Part shown: positions 39,463 to 50,680 of the stretch, piece after piece
How the letters are laid out: each line of letters begins with the position of its first letter
Numbering within the stretch: the stretch's first letter is position 1
Source of the DNA: Chaenocephalus aceratus
Lineage: Eukaryota; Chordata; Actinopteri; Perciformes; Channichthyidae
Direction: 5' to 3'
Length of the DNA stretch: 64,000 bases
NCBI GenBank assembly: GCA_023974075.1
Contig: CM043792.1
Coordinates: 17,141,373-17,205,372 of the forward strand
The notes under the pieces: model-generated
Database searches by the model: none
Told to the model about the DNA's origin: nothing
What the model saw: only the letters and a program-made list of their open reading frames with translations
Program-made: the position numbers and the translations under genes

Positions 39463-39885
39463 TTAAAACGGGGCTAGCCGCTGCAATGGAAATGCGCTAT
39501 AACATACCTTATTCTTACTCCGAGCACTACTTCTGCTCCTCCGTCGCTTCACACTTGCAGAGGGCGATTTCTCTACTGGCCGAACTGGTGTCCTGGTCGG
39601 TGATGACACCAGAAAGACCGATGGTACTGCATCTCCATTGAGTAATGGTTGTTCTTTAAATCCCATGTTATGTTTGATCATACTCTCAGAGTAGTCGTCC
39701 GGAAATGTGAAATGTTCGCTGCATACATGAGCCTGTAAATCTCTCGGTTCGGGCCGGCCACATTTCGCTAGCCACTGCCTCCGAATGTACTTCTTATGCT
39801 TACCTTTTGGCAACAGATGGAACCGAGCATTCCGTGGATTGTTCCTATCCGAATTATGGCAATATTTCGCGATACAGTGAGGCAT
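39463..39885 (-). CDS. THAP-domain protein of the Kolobok element
   Basis: A 140-codon intact frame. Residues 1-91 form a THAP zinc finger: Cys4 and Cys9 (MPHCIAKYC), the invariant Pro in HLLPK (26), Trp38 (RRQWLAKCG), Cys55 and His58 (CSEHF) and the closing AVPSVF at 86-91. All C2CH ligands are present. A basic Ser/Arg tail follows (SVKRRRSRSSARSKNK). THAP fingers recognise short DNA motifs in transposon ends. The Kolobok and P superfamilies both carry them, and the TTAA target points to Kolobok. The protein lacks the catalytic domain and could bind DNA only, by inference. Confidence 0.85.
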   Translation of the reverse strand: MPHCIAKYCHNSDRNNPRNARFHLLPKGKHKKYIRRQWLAKCGRPEPRDLQAHVCSEHFTFPDDYSESMIKHNMGFKEQPLLNGDAVPSVFLVSSPTRTPVRPVEKSPSASVKRRRSRSSARSKNKVCYSAFPLQRLAPF

Positions 39886-40135
39886 ATTTGAATAGAGAAA
39901 CTACAGTAAATAACATGGAGATCAACGTGTCTTCGAAAACCAAACGCATGGATGACGTCACGTCCGGAAAATGGCGGCGCCCACAATGTTGATGTTATTT
40001 CGGTATATAATCAGTTTAAAATCACTGATAATGTCATCGGATTAAAAAAAAAAAAGAGAGACTGGCAGAGACTGGTCTGTTTTATCGGATGATCATTTTT
40101 AAAAAATGAGTGTCATGAGCATACCATTCCTTTAA

Positions 40136-41020
40136 AGAAAGCCCTCAGGATTATAAAAGACCCCCAGCCACAAACTGTTCTGTCTGCTGCCTTCTGGCAC
40201 AACAGCCGCATTCTAGGAGAGGATGTGGCTGTTGTGGAGGACTATAGTACCTGGGAGTGCACTTATGGGCTGAACTGGAGGATCAACACTGACGCTGTGT
40301 ACAAGAAGGTGATGAACAGACTCTATTTTCTGAGGAAGCTGAGATCCTTGTGTGCAGCAAGATGCTGGAGATCTTCTAGTCTGTTGTGGCCAGTGCACTC
40401 TTCTTTGCTGCGGTCTGCTGGATGGGCAATATAAGAGCCGGTGACACCAGCAGGATCAATAAACTGATCAGGAAAGCAGGGTCTGTCATCGGCATCAAGC
40501 TGGACCCCTTTGAAGCTGTGGTGGAGAGGAGGACACTGAACAGGCTGTGGTCCATGATGGATAACCCCACCCATCCTCTCCACCTGCAGCTGGACAGTCA
40601 ACGGAGCTCCTTCTCCAACAGGCTGCTGCAGCTCCGCTGTCACAAGGACCGATGCAGAAACACATTCCTGCCCACTGCAATAGCTCTGTACAATAAATCA
40701 CCTCTGGCTGGAAGAGAACTCTCTGCTCCATAGTGTCTCTTGTAATACAACCTCGCTGTACATTTTACACATATATAATCTGTTCAATATTTGATATTCC
40801 ATATTCCATTGTCATATATTTTTGAATATGTATATTTGCATATATAATATCTACATGTATGTTTTCTATTTCAACACGTATATTTTCTATTTTCTTTTCT
40901 TTCTATTCTTGTTTATTTGTGGTTTTGTTTTATTGTAAAATGCCTTGTCTTTTATGCTGCTGCAACAAAAACAATGTCCCAAATTGGAATCAATAAAGTA
41001 CCATCTTATCTTATCTTACA
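40136..41020 (+). pseudogene. 5'-truncated LINE (L2/CR1/Rex1-like), C-terminus and 3' tail
   Basis: Reading frames carry the end of a LINE ORF2: KKALRIIKDPQPQTVLSA, then the YLGVHL-equivalent region and VYKKVMNRLYFLRKLRSL, and from 40386 the continuous segment to RCRNTFLPTAIALYNKSP and a stop near 40731. A 3' UTR ending CAATAAAGTACC and a TCTTA tail follow, ending about 41020. Frame changes occur in the first 250 bp. It begins right beside the Kolobok TTAA, which suggests the Kolobok target lay at the LINE junction. Confidence 0.8.
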
Positions 41021-41290
41021 TCCGGACTAAAACCACCAGACTCAGGGACAGCTTCATCCCACAGGCCATAAGACTATTAAACACCTGAACTTTGAAATAA
41101 CATCCATAACATTCATCTGGCTGCTACTTAGAAATGATTTGTCTAATATATCATATATTCCAATCACAGGTATAGACTCTTATTGCACTATTGCACTTTT
41201 TACTATTTTACTATTTTTCTTTTTGTATTGACTTGCACTATTTTTTCTGTTTATCTGTTTTATTGTGTTGCACTGTTGGAGGAGCCTGTG
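41021..41290 (+). pseudogene. 3' end of a second LINE
   Basis: RTKTTRLRDSFIPQAIRLLNT followed by a stop at about 41088 is the typical last line of a fish L2/CR1-group ORF2. The following 200 bp are an AT-rich 3' UTR (TATTGCACTATTGCACTTTT). Only the last 20 codons of the protein are present. Confidence 0.7.
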
Positions 41291-41712
41291 ACCTAAGGGG
41301 GGGGGGTAGGAGACGTTCGATTCCTGTTTTGAATAGTGTGCCGTCGATGGGTTTCATTCCATTTCAAAATGCTGTTTGTCACTCAGCGTAAACTTCGCGC
41401 ACTGCCACTCCAACATCCAATCACAGAGCTTGAGGACAAACCACGGGGTTTGTCAAGCAAAGCACATGGTGTAGTCCCAAACGATAGCTGAGGATTCTGG
41501 GTAGTGTTGTGTCTTCGGCCATCCTAAACTGAACAAATATCTGTTTCTCCGAATCGAAGGGGAAAATTACAAAAGCATTGTACACAATTTAAACCAATCA
41601 ATGTTGTGTAATCAACAAGGATAATCTGGTGTTTTTGAGTTGATGAGTAGTGCAGATATCACTGTAAAATCAATCGACAGTAAAGAGAATACTTACTTCC
41701 GGGTGTAAAATC

Positions 41713-42199
41713 CTCCGTTATCCAATGGGAATGGATGCTCACATTGCTCTCCGTAATACAATAAAGGGGACATGATCAAATAGGAATATAATGTTCTTTT
41801 AAAAAACGTTAACTAAAGGGAACAATCTATTCGACACAGCTGAAGCTCTGGCCTTCCTTAAAAACAAACTAATGTAATAAAAATCACAGTTGTATTACAC
41901 ACAATGCACTGTTTTTTGAGAACAAAAATTCGTAACTAATGCACCATAATACATTCTGATGAAAAATAAAAATTATTATGAATACAAATAAAATAAAAGA
42001 AGCCTCCCGTGAGTTACTACAAGCTATAAAGTAGATTTTAAAAACGTTTTATAGAATACAAGCTCACTGCAGGACGTTTTAGAAATGCGTGTGTGCACCA
42101 CGACAAAGGAGCCTCATTCACTTTACATTGGGGTTGTTTGCGTGGTGCAGACACGTAAATGTAACAAAGTTCGTAACTCCACCACGCAATGCGGTGTTA
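41713..42199. other. Unassigned DNA before the Harbinger MITE
   Basis: No gene. The end of copy 2 of the palindromic family may lie in here but could not be recognised. Confidence 0.4.
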
Positions 42200-42828
42200 C
42201 GGTACGTCTACACAGCAGCTTTTCAAAAATCTTGAAAATCTTGGAGCTGGGCGTGTCTGACAGCTTGGGGATTTTTTGCGAGCAATGCGACCAACAACCA
42301 ATCACATGAATCTCCCGCCCCCGACATACAAAGCAAAAAAACCCGGGGATTTTATGCGAGCAATATATATATATATATATATAAACTCCCCAAACAGGCA
42401 AAAACCTACCAGTTTCACCCACTGTCTCTGCCACCTCCCTCCATGCCTGGTTCCTCCGGTTTGTATCCCGTTAATAGTTCTGGTCGTAAAGAACCGGGTG
42501 ATTTGCTACCGTAATTTCTCGTTTGGAATATGAGGAAATTAACTGCGGTCTGGTTCTCCCTGCTTACACGCGGTTTTATTGGCTAGCGTTTCTACTGTCA
42601 GATTTGCATAAACGTGTTTGATTGGCTGACGCTTCCAGCTCAGCTTCAAAAGTTGAACATTGCTCAACTTTGAAATCCTGGACATCCTGGAAATCTTCGC
42701 TTCGCTCCCCCACAATGCAGTTCGGCGAAAAGCGAGGCAAAGTGACGTCATCCCCATTCAAAGTCAATGGGCAGAGAAGCGTTGGAAGCGGTGGAAGTTT
42801 CTTCTGAAGCTGCTGTGTGGACGTACCG
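42200..42828. mobile_element. Harbinger-like MITE, 629 bp
   Basis: TIRs CGGTACGTCTACACAGCAGC and its inverse GCTGCTGTGTGGACGTACCG are flanked by TTA on both sides (42197-42199, 42829-42831), a 3-bp target duplication of the PIF/Harbinger type. An AT run lies at 42364-42382. There is no transposase. A diverged relative is at 4540-4990. Confidence 0.8.
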
Positions 42829-43562
42829 TTAAGGAGTCGTGGTGGAGTCACGCATTCTGGTGAGATCAGGTTGTATATGAAATGTCAGAATCAAGATATA
42901 CTATTCTGAACAACAAACGTAAACTTTGTTGGGGATCTAGGAAAAGAGAAGTCAGTGGATAGTGGCCAAAGTGAGCAGGATGCTTCCTCTGGTCGATGTT
43001 TGATGGCTTCCCTCAAATTGAATTTCAGTCTGAACCAAAGTGGTGGGCTGACCAGTATTACCATCTACATGTATAGAGCCATGCTTACTATGCAGATGTA
43101 CCAAACCATAAGAACCCATTTGTATTCATTGCTTGATTTTAATTTAGTGGTTGCAAATTGTAATGCTGTAAATATAAATGTTCCCTCAAACGATAACACT
43201 AAATTGGCATGCAGTAAGTTAACATCTTGGTTGTCAGCCTAGTCTTTAGCAAGGTTATTTGTATGTAAACAGGAAAATGTCATGCCTTTAATATTATACA
43301 GCAGCTTAATCTGAACGCTTTCAAATGTGATTCAGGGGCAAAAACATGTAAAGGAAAATCAGTGTGATATTTTAAAAGTGCTTGGATGTTTATGAGACGA
43401 ATAATGTGGGTACTGCAGTGATTTTCAGTAAGCGAAAGACGGCAGTAGACGGTTCATCACTCATGAAAATCGCCTCCTGTTCCCGATGTGCAGCCACCTC
43501 ATCAAACCCTGCAGCCAGTTACGAGTTCTCGCTTTGGGAACAGACATCTCCCCTTCCCTTCT

Positions 43563-43588
43563 CTCACACGCACGCACGCCCACGCACG

Positions 43589-43649
<61 letters not shown>
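43563..43649 (+). repeat. (CACG)n/(CA)n microsatellite
   Basis: A CACG-rich start runs into a pure CA run from 43591 to 43649. Confidence 0.97.
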
Positions 43650-43652
<3 letters not shown>

Positions 43653-43670
43653 CATGTATGACATACATGG

Positions 43671-44439
43671 CGGCGCGACCAGTCGCAGCGGCTTTAGGAC
43701 TCAAGTCTAGTGCCTTTTTAATGTTATTTCATGTTTATTTGTATATATTTTTTTCACTTTTGTTAACATCATGCTGGGCAAATAACATCTTCAGCAGACA
43801 TGATTTGCTAGAAATCGGATTACTCAGTGGAAGCGCCGTTACAGACGCGTTTATCCGTGAAAACAACATCCCATCGGAAATCGCTAGGAATCCCGGAGAC
43901 CCATGGTTCACTATTCCCGGAACTAAGCGTCGCAGACGGAGAAAGGAACGTAAACAAAAGCGGGGATGCAGAGCCGGCCTGCTGGAGAGGCTAAGGAACC
44001 GCCCGGACAAACCACCGTTGTCGAGTATCTTTTTAACAAATGCAAGATCTCTCGCTAACAAGATGGACGAACTGAGACTACAGGTTGCAACAAACAGGAC
44101 TGTGAAGGACAGCTGCGTGCTAATAGCCACAGAAACCTGGCTCCATCCATCCCGGACTTAGCTATCGAGCTAGCTGGCCGCACCTCCCATAGACTAGACA
44201 GGACCCGAGAATTGTCGGGGAAAACGCGAGGTGGTGGCCTCATTATATACACTAAGGATTCTTGGGGCACAAACATAATCACTGTGAGTAACCACTGTTC
44301 CCCGATCCTAGAATTTATGACAGTTAAATGCCAACCTAGATACCTTCCGAGAGAGTTCAATGTTGTATTGATAACGGCAGTATATATTCCACCAGAAGCC
44401 AATGCTAGCGCGGCGCTAAGTCAGCTACATGATACTATT
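43671..44439 (+). pseudogene. LINE ORF2 N-terminus: endonuclease start
   Basis: The first frame gives MAARPVAAALGLK, a basic RRRRRKERKQKR region, and the endonuclease start SIFLTNARSLANKMDELRL (Asn of the catalytic motif) and ATETWLHPS (Glu). A frameshift at about 44145 moves to a second frame with GGGLIIYTKDSWGTN, VVLITAVYIPPEA and SQLHDTI, where the inserted element begins. A 5' hydrophobic stretch (LFHVYLYIFFSLLL) is probably not functional membrane sequence. Confidence 0.85.
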
Positions 44440-47400
44440 CAACCCAGTCTCACGGCATTTCGTGTTCACCAACACGATTTTTAATCTATTGGTTCGTGTT
44501 CACCAACACGATTATCCCCTTTTTTTCGTGTTGCACAGCACGATTTTAAAAGCAATGTATTTCTACTGGTAATGTGTTTCGTGCCTGCCTGCAGCACGTA
44601 TTTTTCTCCGGTCGGGTCCGGAAGCTGTGTGGTTCATAAAAACATGTTCTTACTCAATATCAAGCCACAATTATTGCTTTTATTTTAAATCGTATAATTT
44701 CGTGTTGCCGTCTGTGAGGAAAATAAATGGGGCTCAGAGCCTCAGAATACTGAAATCTGTATTTTTTAATCTTTTTTTCCTTCTAATTTGTTATTCTTTT
44801 CAAAATAACACACTGTTATTTACTCACCAATAACTCACAATTATCCTTGCTTTTATTTATTGGTTTAATTCCATAATCTTTTTTGGCGTCCGTCAGGAAC
44901 TGAATTTCAAAATAAAAATAACCAGAAAGAGACGTAGGCCAATAAGGGACATTTCGAGCATCATTGCGATTGTCAACATTTCTGAGTTTAGGATGGCCGA
45001 AGACACTACACTACCCATAATCCCCAGCTATCGTTTAGGACTACAGTCCCCGTAAGGTTACGCAGAGCGTCAAACAGCTGTGTGAAATGGAACGAAACCA
45101 TGCCAGACTATCCAAAACTGGAATCGAACGCCCCCCCAGAACTACACATGCTGGTTATTGTGTTTCGCAAAATGTTCTATGGGACGTCTCGACTGAACGT
45201 TTTCGTTTTTCCCACAATTAGAAGTTGCCAGTATTAAACACATTGGTGTTATCAAATGTAAAACATATAATTAATAAATGGGTGAAAATCGCTTGTGTCC
45301 ATAATGCGCAGCATTAATATATAGCATTAATATATACCCACATGACAGCTCATTGTTACTTTGTAATTCTACTCCACTACAATTCAGAGGTTAACCTGGT
45401 ATTTTTACTCCACTCCACTTATTTGAGTTACTTTGCAGATTCTGATTAATGATGTGAAATATAAACAACCCTTAAATCAGACTTTAGTTACACCTGAGTA
45501 AAGTTCAGGTAAGGTGATTGTCAAGTGCCAACAATCAGGAGAGATATTTGATAGTTGGTGCTTGAGAAGACTAAACATGTATCTGCAATTGACATGAATG
45601 GAAACGAGTAATAAAGTGTATTCATTACTCGTTATTCTCTACTAATAGTTAATTAAAGACTGTATATTATGGCTATTTTGCACATCCCTTTCAAGATTTT
45701 CAAAGGTTTATTAACATATCATATACACAACTAGCGTGTAGTTATGCAATGAATGACAAACTTGCGTCACAGGTTCCTCAACAGTGCATTACAAGACATC
45801 TATCAATATGTGTGTACCTCCACCATTAAACTGTCATATTCTGCAAATGTATTATTCTATCTACATACATAAGAGTATAATCCATATGTATAATATCAGT
45901 TAAAATAAGTGCTTCAACATAGTTAACATTGCAGGAAAGCAATATATTAGACGTTAAGTACTTTGTCAGGCTTAATATTTATCTGTAGATAGATACCCCC
46001 AAAGTGTTTTTCTTATTTAAAAGAAGACCTTAATCTGTTATTTAATGTTTAAATAAAGGTTAATTCGTTTTTCTGTTTTGCACCTCCTCCTATTAATATC
46101 TTTGTACATCCTGCACTAAACTGTTTTATTGTAGAGATCACTTATAGTATCTTCTTGATTTTTTATATTCTATATTTATACTTTCCCCCTATGAAAGTAT
46201 GTACTCTTAATATTTTTTTAATCAAATATAACACATAAAAACAATAATTCAATAACGTGCTTTAACCACTAGGAGGTGCACACAAGGTACACACAGCCAT
46301 AATAACTTTGTATTATTAGTGTAGGACACTTATGTATGTACAACATCTGAACATGTGTAGTTTTATTCATGCTTTCACATAATTTTACAGCATATTACTA
46401 TTTCAGAATCAGTATTTACATTCTTACATTCAAAGAAAATCAGTAATATCTTTAAAAACTACAGTCCTTTTATATCAGCTGTGCACCGTTATGGTGTAAA
46501 TATAACCTATCTATGAATTAGATCAAATGTAAAAGTCAGCCGAATTAGTGTTGATACTGCAAGGAGACGTATTGTGTGAAGATAAATTGAAGATGTTGTT
46601 TAATTGTTGATATATTTATGATCCACGTCAAGTATTCCGTTTCGGCGGGATTTATTCAGTTTTTCCAAAGGTCTTCTCATCAGGGCTCTATAAATAAAGA
46701 ACTACGGCAGATCTGTAATATGTAATGCAGCCGAACCGTGTATTACAATGCCATTATGTGATGACTATCAAAAAGAAAAGCAAGAGCACTCGGAATTAAG
46801 TATTATTGTATTCTTTTAAAATGTTTTCCGGATTTCATATAATATAAACACCAAATCCCAGCATGCATTGCGGCTAAAACATCCAATCAGCGAGTTTAAA
46901 ACCATAGCTGAGGATCTTGGTTAATCGCTCGAAATGCCTACGTCTGTTTCCGGTTATTTTTATTTTGAAATTCAGTTCCTGACGGACGCCAAAAAAGCCC
47001 GAGATTATGGAATTAAACCAATAAATAAAAGCAAGGATAATTGTGAGTTATTGGTGAGTAAATAACAGTGTGTTATTTTGAAAAGAATAACAAATTAGAA
47101 GGAAAAAAAGATTTAAAAAATACAGATTTCAGTATCCTGAGGCTCTGAGCCCCATTTATTTTCCTCACAGACGGCAACAAAAGTCAGAAATTATACGATT
47201 TCAAATAAAAGCAATAACTGTGGCTTGATATTGAGTAAGAACCATAGACTGTATATGGTAAGAACATGTTTTTATGAACCACACAGCTTCCACGACCCGA
47301 GCGGAGAAAAAGACGTGCTGCAGGCACGAAACACATTACCAGTAGAAATACATTGCTTTTAAAATCGTGCTGTGCAACACGAAAAAAAGGGGAAAATCGT

Positions 47401-47458
47401 GTTGGTGAACACGAATCAATAGATTAAAAATCGTGTTGGTGAACATGAGACTGGGTTG
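44440..47458 (+). mobile_element. Large palindromic-armed element, copy 3 (CAACCCAGTCTCAC arms), 3019 bp
   Basis: Ends CAACCCAGTCTCACGG and the inverse ...GAGACTGGGTTG bound inverted arms of about 510 bp (44440-44957 and 46930-47458). TACTATT is present on both outer sides (44433-44439 and 47459-47465). Removing the element and one TACTATT restores an uninterrupted LINE reading frame (DTI then SSQQS), so the boundaries are secure. The terminal 100 bp contain hairpins CGTGTTCACCAACACG twice and a related CGTG...CACG. No open frame exceeds about 70 codons, so it is non-autonomous. The superfamily is unknown to me; a 7-bp duplication fits Dada or P-type elements better than hAT (8) or Kolobok (4). 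Confidence 0.9.
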
Positions 47459-47465
47459 TACTATT

Positions 47466-49000
47466 AGCAGTCAACAAAGCATGTATCCTGAGGCTGTCCA
47501 CATCATTGCGGGGGACTTTAACCATGCCAATTTAAAGGTAGTGCTTCCCAGACTCTACCAGCATGTTAAATGTGCCACGAGGGGGGATAAAACACTGGAC
47601 AAGGTCTACACTAATATTAAGGGGGGCTACAGAGCTAAAGCGCTAGCGCACCTAGGCCAGTCAGATCATGTGTCCCTTCTCCTAATTCCGGCCTACTCCC
47701 CCATCAGGAAAAGTGTTTCCACCACTATAAAGACAATTAAAACCGCTTCACCAAGATCTTCAACCAGTCCCTGTCCCAGGCCATCGTCCCATCCTGCCTG
47801 AAAACATCCACAATCATCCTTGTGCCGAAAAAGAACAACACCGGCTGCCTAAATGACTACCGTCCAGTGGCACTCACCTCCACCCCCGCTAACGTTTTTG
47901 AGAAGGTGGTCCGTCCCTCCTTCCCGGTCTGGACCCCCACCAGTTCGCCTACAGGGCCAACAGGTCCACGGAGGACGCCATCGCCACAGCTCTCCACTCT
48001 ACCCTGTCTCACCTGGAGAGTAGGGGGAGCTACGCACGGATGCTCTTCGTGGACTTCAGCCCAGCATTTAATACCATCCTCCCTGACAGACTGGTGACCA
48101 AGCTATCAGTCCTGGGAGTATCCCATTCCTTGTGTCTATGGATTAAGGACTTCCTGTCTGATCGCCCCCAGAGAGTGAGGATTGGCACCCACACCTCCAC
48201 GTCCCTCAGTCTCAGCACCGGATCACCACAGGGCTGCGTGCTGAGCCCCCTACTATACGCCCTCTACACCTATGATCTCGTCCCCGCCCACACCAGCAAC
48301 TCCATCATAAAGTTTGCTGATGATACCACCGTGGTGGGCTGCATCTCAGGGGGGTGACGAGACCGCGTACATGGAAGAGGTGGAGCAACTGCTAGCGGTG
48401 TGCAAAGTAAACAACCTGCAGCTGAACAAGCTGAAAACCCAGGAAATGATCATTGACTTTAGGAGGAAGAAGACAGTCATGCAGCCCCTGTACATTGATG
48501 GAGGCTGTGTGGAGAGAGTCTCAGTGATCAAATTCCTGGGCGTTCACCTGGCGGAGGACCTGTCCTGGAGGACCAACACCACGGCAACCGTCAAGAAGGC
48601 ACAGCAGAGACTCTACTTCCTGAGAATACTCAGGAATTACCACCTCAGACAAGATCTGCTTTTGTCCTTCTACCGCTGCGTCGTGGAAAGCATCCTCACC
48701 TACTGCATCTGCGTCTGGTTCCTCAGCTGCACAGCCGCAGAGAGGGGTGCGCTCCAAAGGGTCATCAACTCGGCCCAGAAGATCATCGGTTGCCCCCTCC
48801 CCTCCCTGGAGGTACTGTACAGCTCTCGTTGCCTTAAGAAGGCAGTAAAAATCCTCAAGGACCCACACCACCCGGGTAACGAGCACTTCGTACGACCGCG
48901 CTCAGGCAGGCGCTTCCGTACCATGTCTTCCCGGACAAACAGACTCAAGTTCAGTTTTTTTCCCAGGGCCATATGTGCACTAAACGCTGCTAATATTTAA
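47466..49000 (+). pseudogene. LINE ORF2: endonuclease end and reverse transcriptase
   Basis: After the insertion the frame resumes at AVHIIAGDFNHANLK, passes SDHVSLLLIPAYSPI, and breaks near 47750 where a deletion joins KTIKT to a later [14 protein letters not shown] segment (other frame). [48 protein letters not shown] and [12 protein letters not shown] (catalytic Asp pair) are all visible. A frameshift at about 48350 leads to ETAYMEEVEQLL and on to RLYFLRILRNYHL, PSLEVLYSSRCL and SGRRFRTMSSRTNR, ending at 49000. All RT motifs remain, but three or more frame changes disable it. Confidence 0.9.
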
Positions 49001-49252
49001 ATTATATAAGCCTTCCGTGCAATACGAGGGGAATCGTGCAATTTAATTAATTAATTATTTATTGATGTACATATTCCCTTTTTTAAGTCCCATTTATTGT
49101 TTTTATTGTTTTTATAGTGTCTTGTTGTTTGTATATTGTCTTGTTGTTTTTATATTGTCTTGTTGTTGCATGTTGGCACCTTGAGTCTATTGTAATTTCG
49201 TTGTACCTGTACAATGACAAATAAAGATCTATCTATCTATCTATCTATCTAT

Positions 49253-49763
49253 GAAACACCACAGATGACTCCTACCTAGAGAAAGCGAGGCTGGAAAGTT
49301 GACAACCCAAACACTAATGAAAAACAAATCCTCACCAAATCCCATCCGAAAGGAATTTCAGCCAACTATTCATGATTCATTTCAGACTGCAAATCTCCTT
49401 TTGGCATGTCACCCTCTAATTGTTTCCAGCCATACCTGTGCATGTGTTTCCCCTCAAATGAACTCTAAAATGCAGCTGTAATGCCAAAACACGAGCAGGG
49501 AGAGCTACCAGTGTGATATAAACTCAATCAAGACTGAACACATTAAAGGATGATTTTTTTTAAACCACACAAAGGAATTGATTAGCTTCTGGGTTCAGCT
49601 GTTGGATTTATTTGTACAGTCATTTGATTGAGTTCTGATTTCGCTCATACGCAGAACTAGATTGCTGCTTTCATATTATTTTATTGCAGCCCTGCAGTCA
49701 CTGGGGGCAAGGGTTGAAACCAGGAATATGACATTCATACTAAGCAGCAGGTAAAAGCCTTAA
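49253..49763. other. No recognisable gene
   Basis: Spacer between the LINE tail and the foldback element. Confidence 0.6.
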
Positions 49764-50676
49764 GCCCCTGTCACACTGTCCCGAAATTGACACCCGATGG
49801 ACACACGATAAAGGAAATGTTCAAATTCGGCTGTGATCGTAGCAACATCGGGCCATTCGTGAGGGCATCTAAGCCATCGTATGACTGCCGGTGGAGTTTC
49901 TCAGGCTCCGGCAGCAACTTCGTGAGCGGCAACTTCGTAAGGCACTCGTGAGGGCATCTTGTCAAATCGTGTCATCTTCGTGTTATCATCGGTGCATTCA
50001 CTCTGATCGGGGCGAATGCCCGATGGCACCGATGATAACAAGATGCCCTCACGATGGCCTTACAAAGGGCAACATTGACACACGAATTCAACACGAAAAT
50101 GAACCTTCTCAAGGTCCTTCGGCAATTTTTTGGCATGTCAAAGATTTTGCCACCGCTCACGAAGTTGCTGCCGGAGCCTGAGAAACTCCACCAGCGATCA
50201 TACGATGGCTTAAGATGCCCTCACGAATGGCCCGATGTTGCTACGATCACAGCCAAATTTGAACATTTCCTTTATCGTGTGTCCATCGGGTTGTTTTATT
50301 GCACAACAAAATCATGTAAACATATTATGTAAATAACCCAATTTGTGTTCTGTGAAACTAAAAAGGATATAATATATTATTTTGAAGGACAGTTGACAGG
50401 AAGTTGTTGTTGCTATGGAAACAACAACATGACGGAGAAAACGTAATATTTTCTACATATAAAGACGGATAAAGTAAAGAACCAAGTCTGAAAATATCAG
50501 TACAGTATCATAGTACTGTAACATAATTGTTTTTGTTACTTTCATCGCAGTTCTATATCTTAAATGTAATGTAAATGTTGCCTTCGTGTGTGGTTCGGGG
50601 CCATCTTCGTGCAAAATTCACAATTCCATATTCGTGTGTCCATCGGGTGTCAACTTCGGGACAGTGTGACAGGGGC
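49764..50676. mobile_element. TTAA-flanked foldback element
   Basis: Ends GCCCCTGTCACACTGTCCC and the inverse are flanked by TTAA (49760-49763, 50677-50680). A second, longer inverted repeat inside (49788 to about 50030 against about 50040-50290) shares the CCCGATGGACACACGATAAA segment with the terminus. CGTGAGGGCATCT recurs at least four times in alternating orientation. No coding content. Confidence 0.85.
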
Positions 50677-50680
50677 TTAA

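Larger units (their letters stand above)
38694..40131 (-). mobile_element. Kolobok element with THAP ORF
   Basis: Inverted AGGAATGGT...ACCATTCCT ends are flanked by TTAA (38690-38693 and 40132-40135), the Kolobok target. The 1.44-kb element carries a THAP-domain frame on the minus strand and a short acidic frame on the plus strand, with a bidirectional-looking region between. Full Kolobok elements are longer and have a complete transposase. Here the catalytic part is largely missing. Confidence 0.85.
36672..41712 (-). mobile_element. Large palindromic-armed element, copy 2 (chimeric arms, interrupted)
   Basis: The left arm (36672 to about 37250) has the CAACCCAGTCTCACGG terminus and matches both arms of copy 3. 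The core (about 37250-38689) is the inverse of copy 3's core. The core stops at 38690, where a Kolobok element and LINE tails are inserted (38690-41300). It resumes at about 41345-41712, where the sequence is the inverse of 32800-33145 of copy 1. Thus one side is copy-3-like and the other copy-1-like. The right terminus could not be located. Confidence 0.65.
43671..49252 (+). mobile_element. LINE (L2/CR1-like), interrupted by a 3.0-kb element
   Basis: The element starts with ATGGCGGCGCG (43671), has endonuclease and RT coding, and ends with a GTTGTACCTGTACAATGAC hairpin, AATAAAG and a (TCTA)n tail at 49229-49252. A 3019-bp palindromic element plus a 7-bp duplication sits in the endonuclease region (44440-47465). 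There is also an internal deletion between the endonuclease and the first RT motif. Confidence 0.9.
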
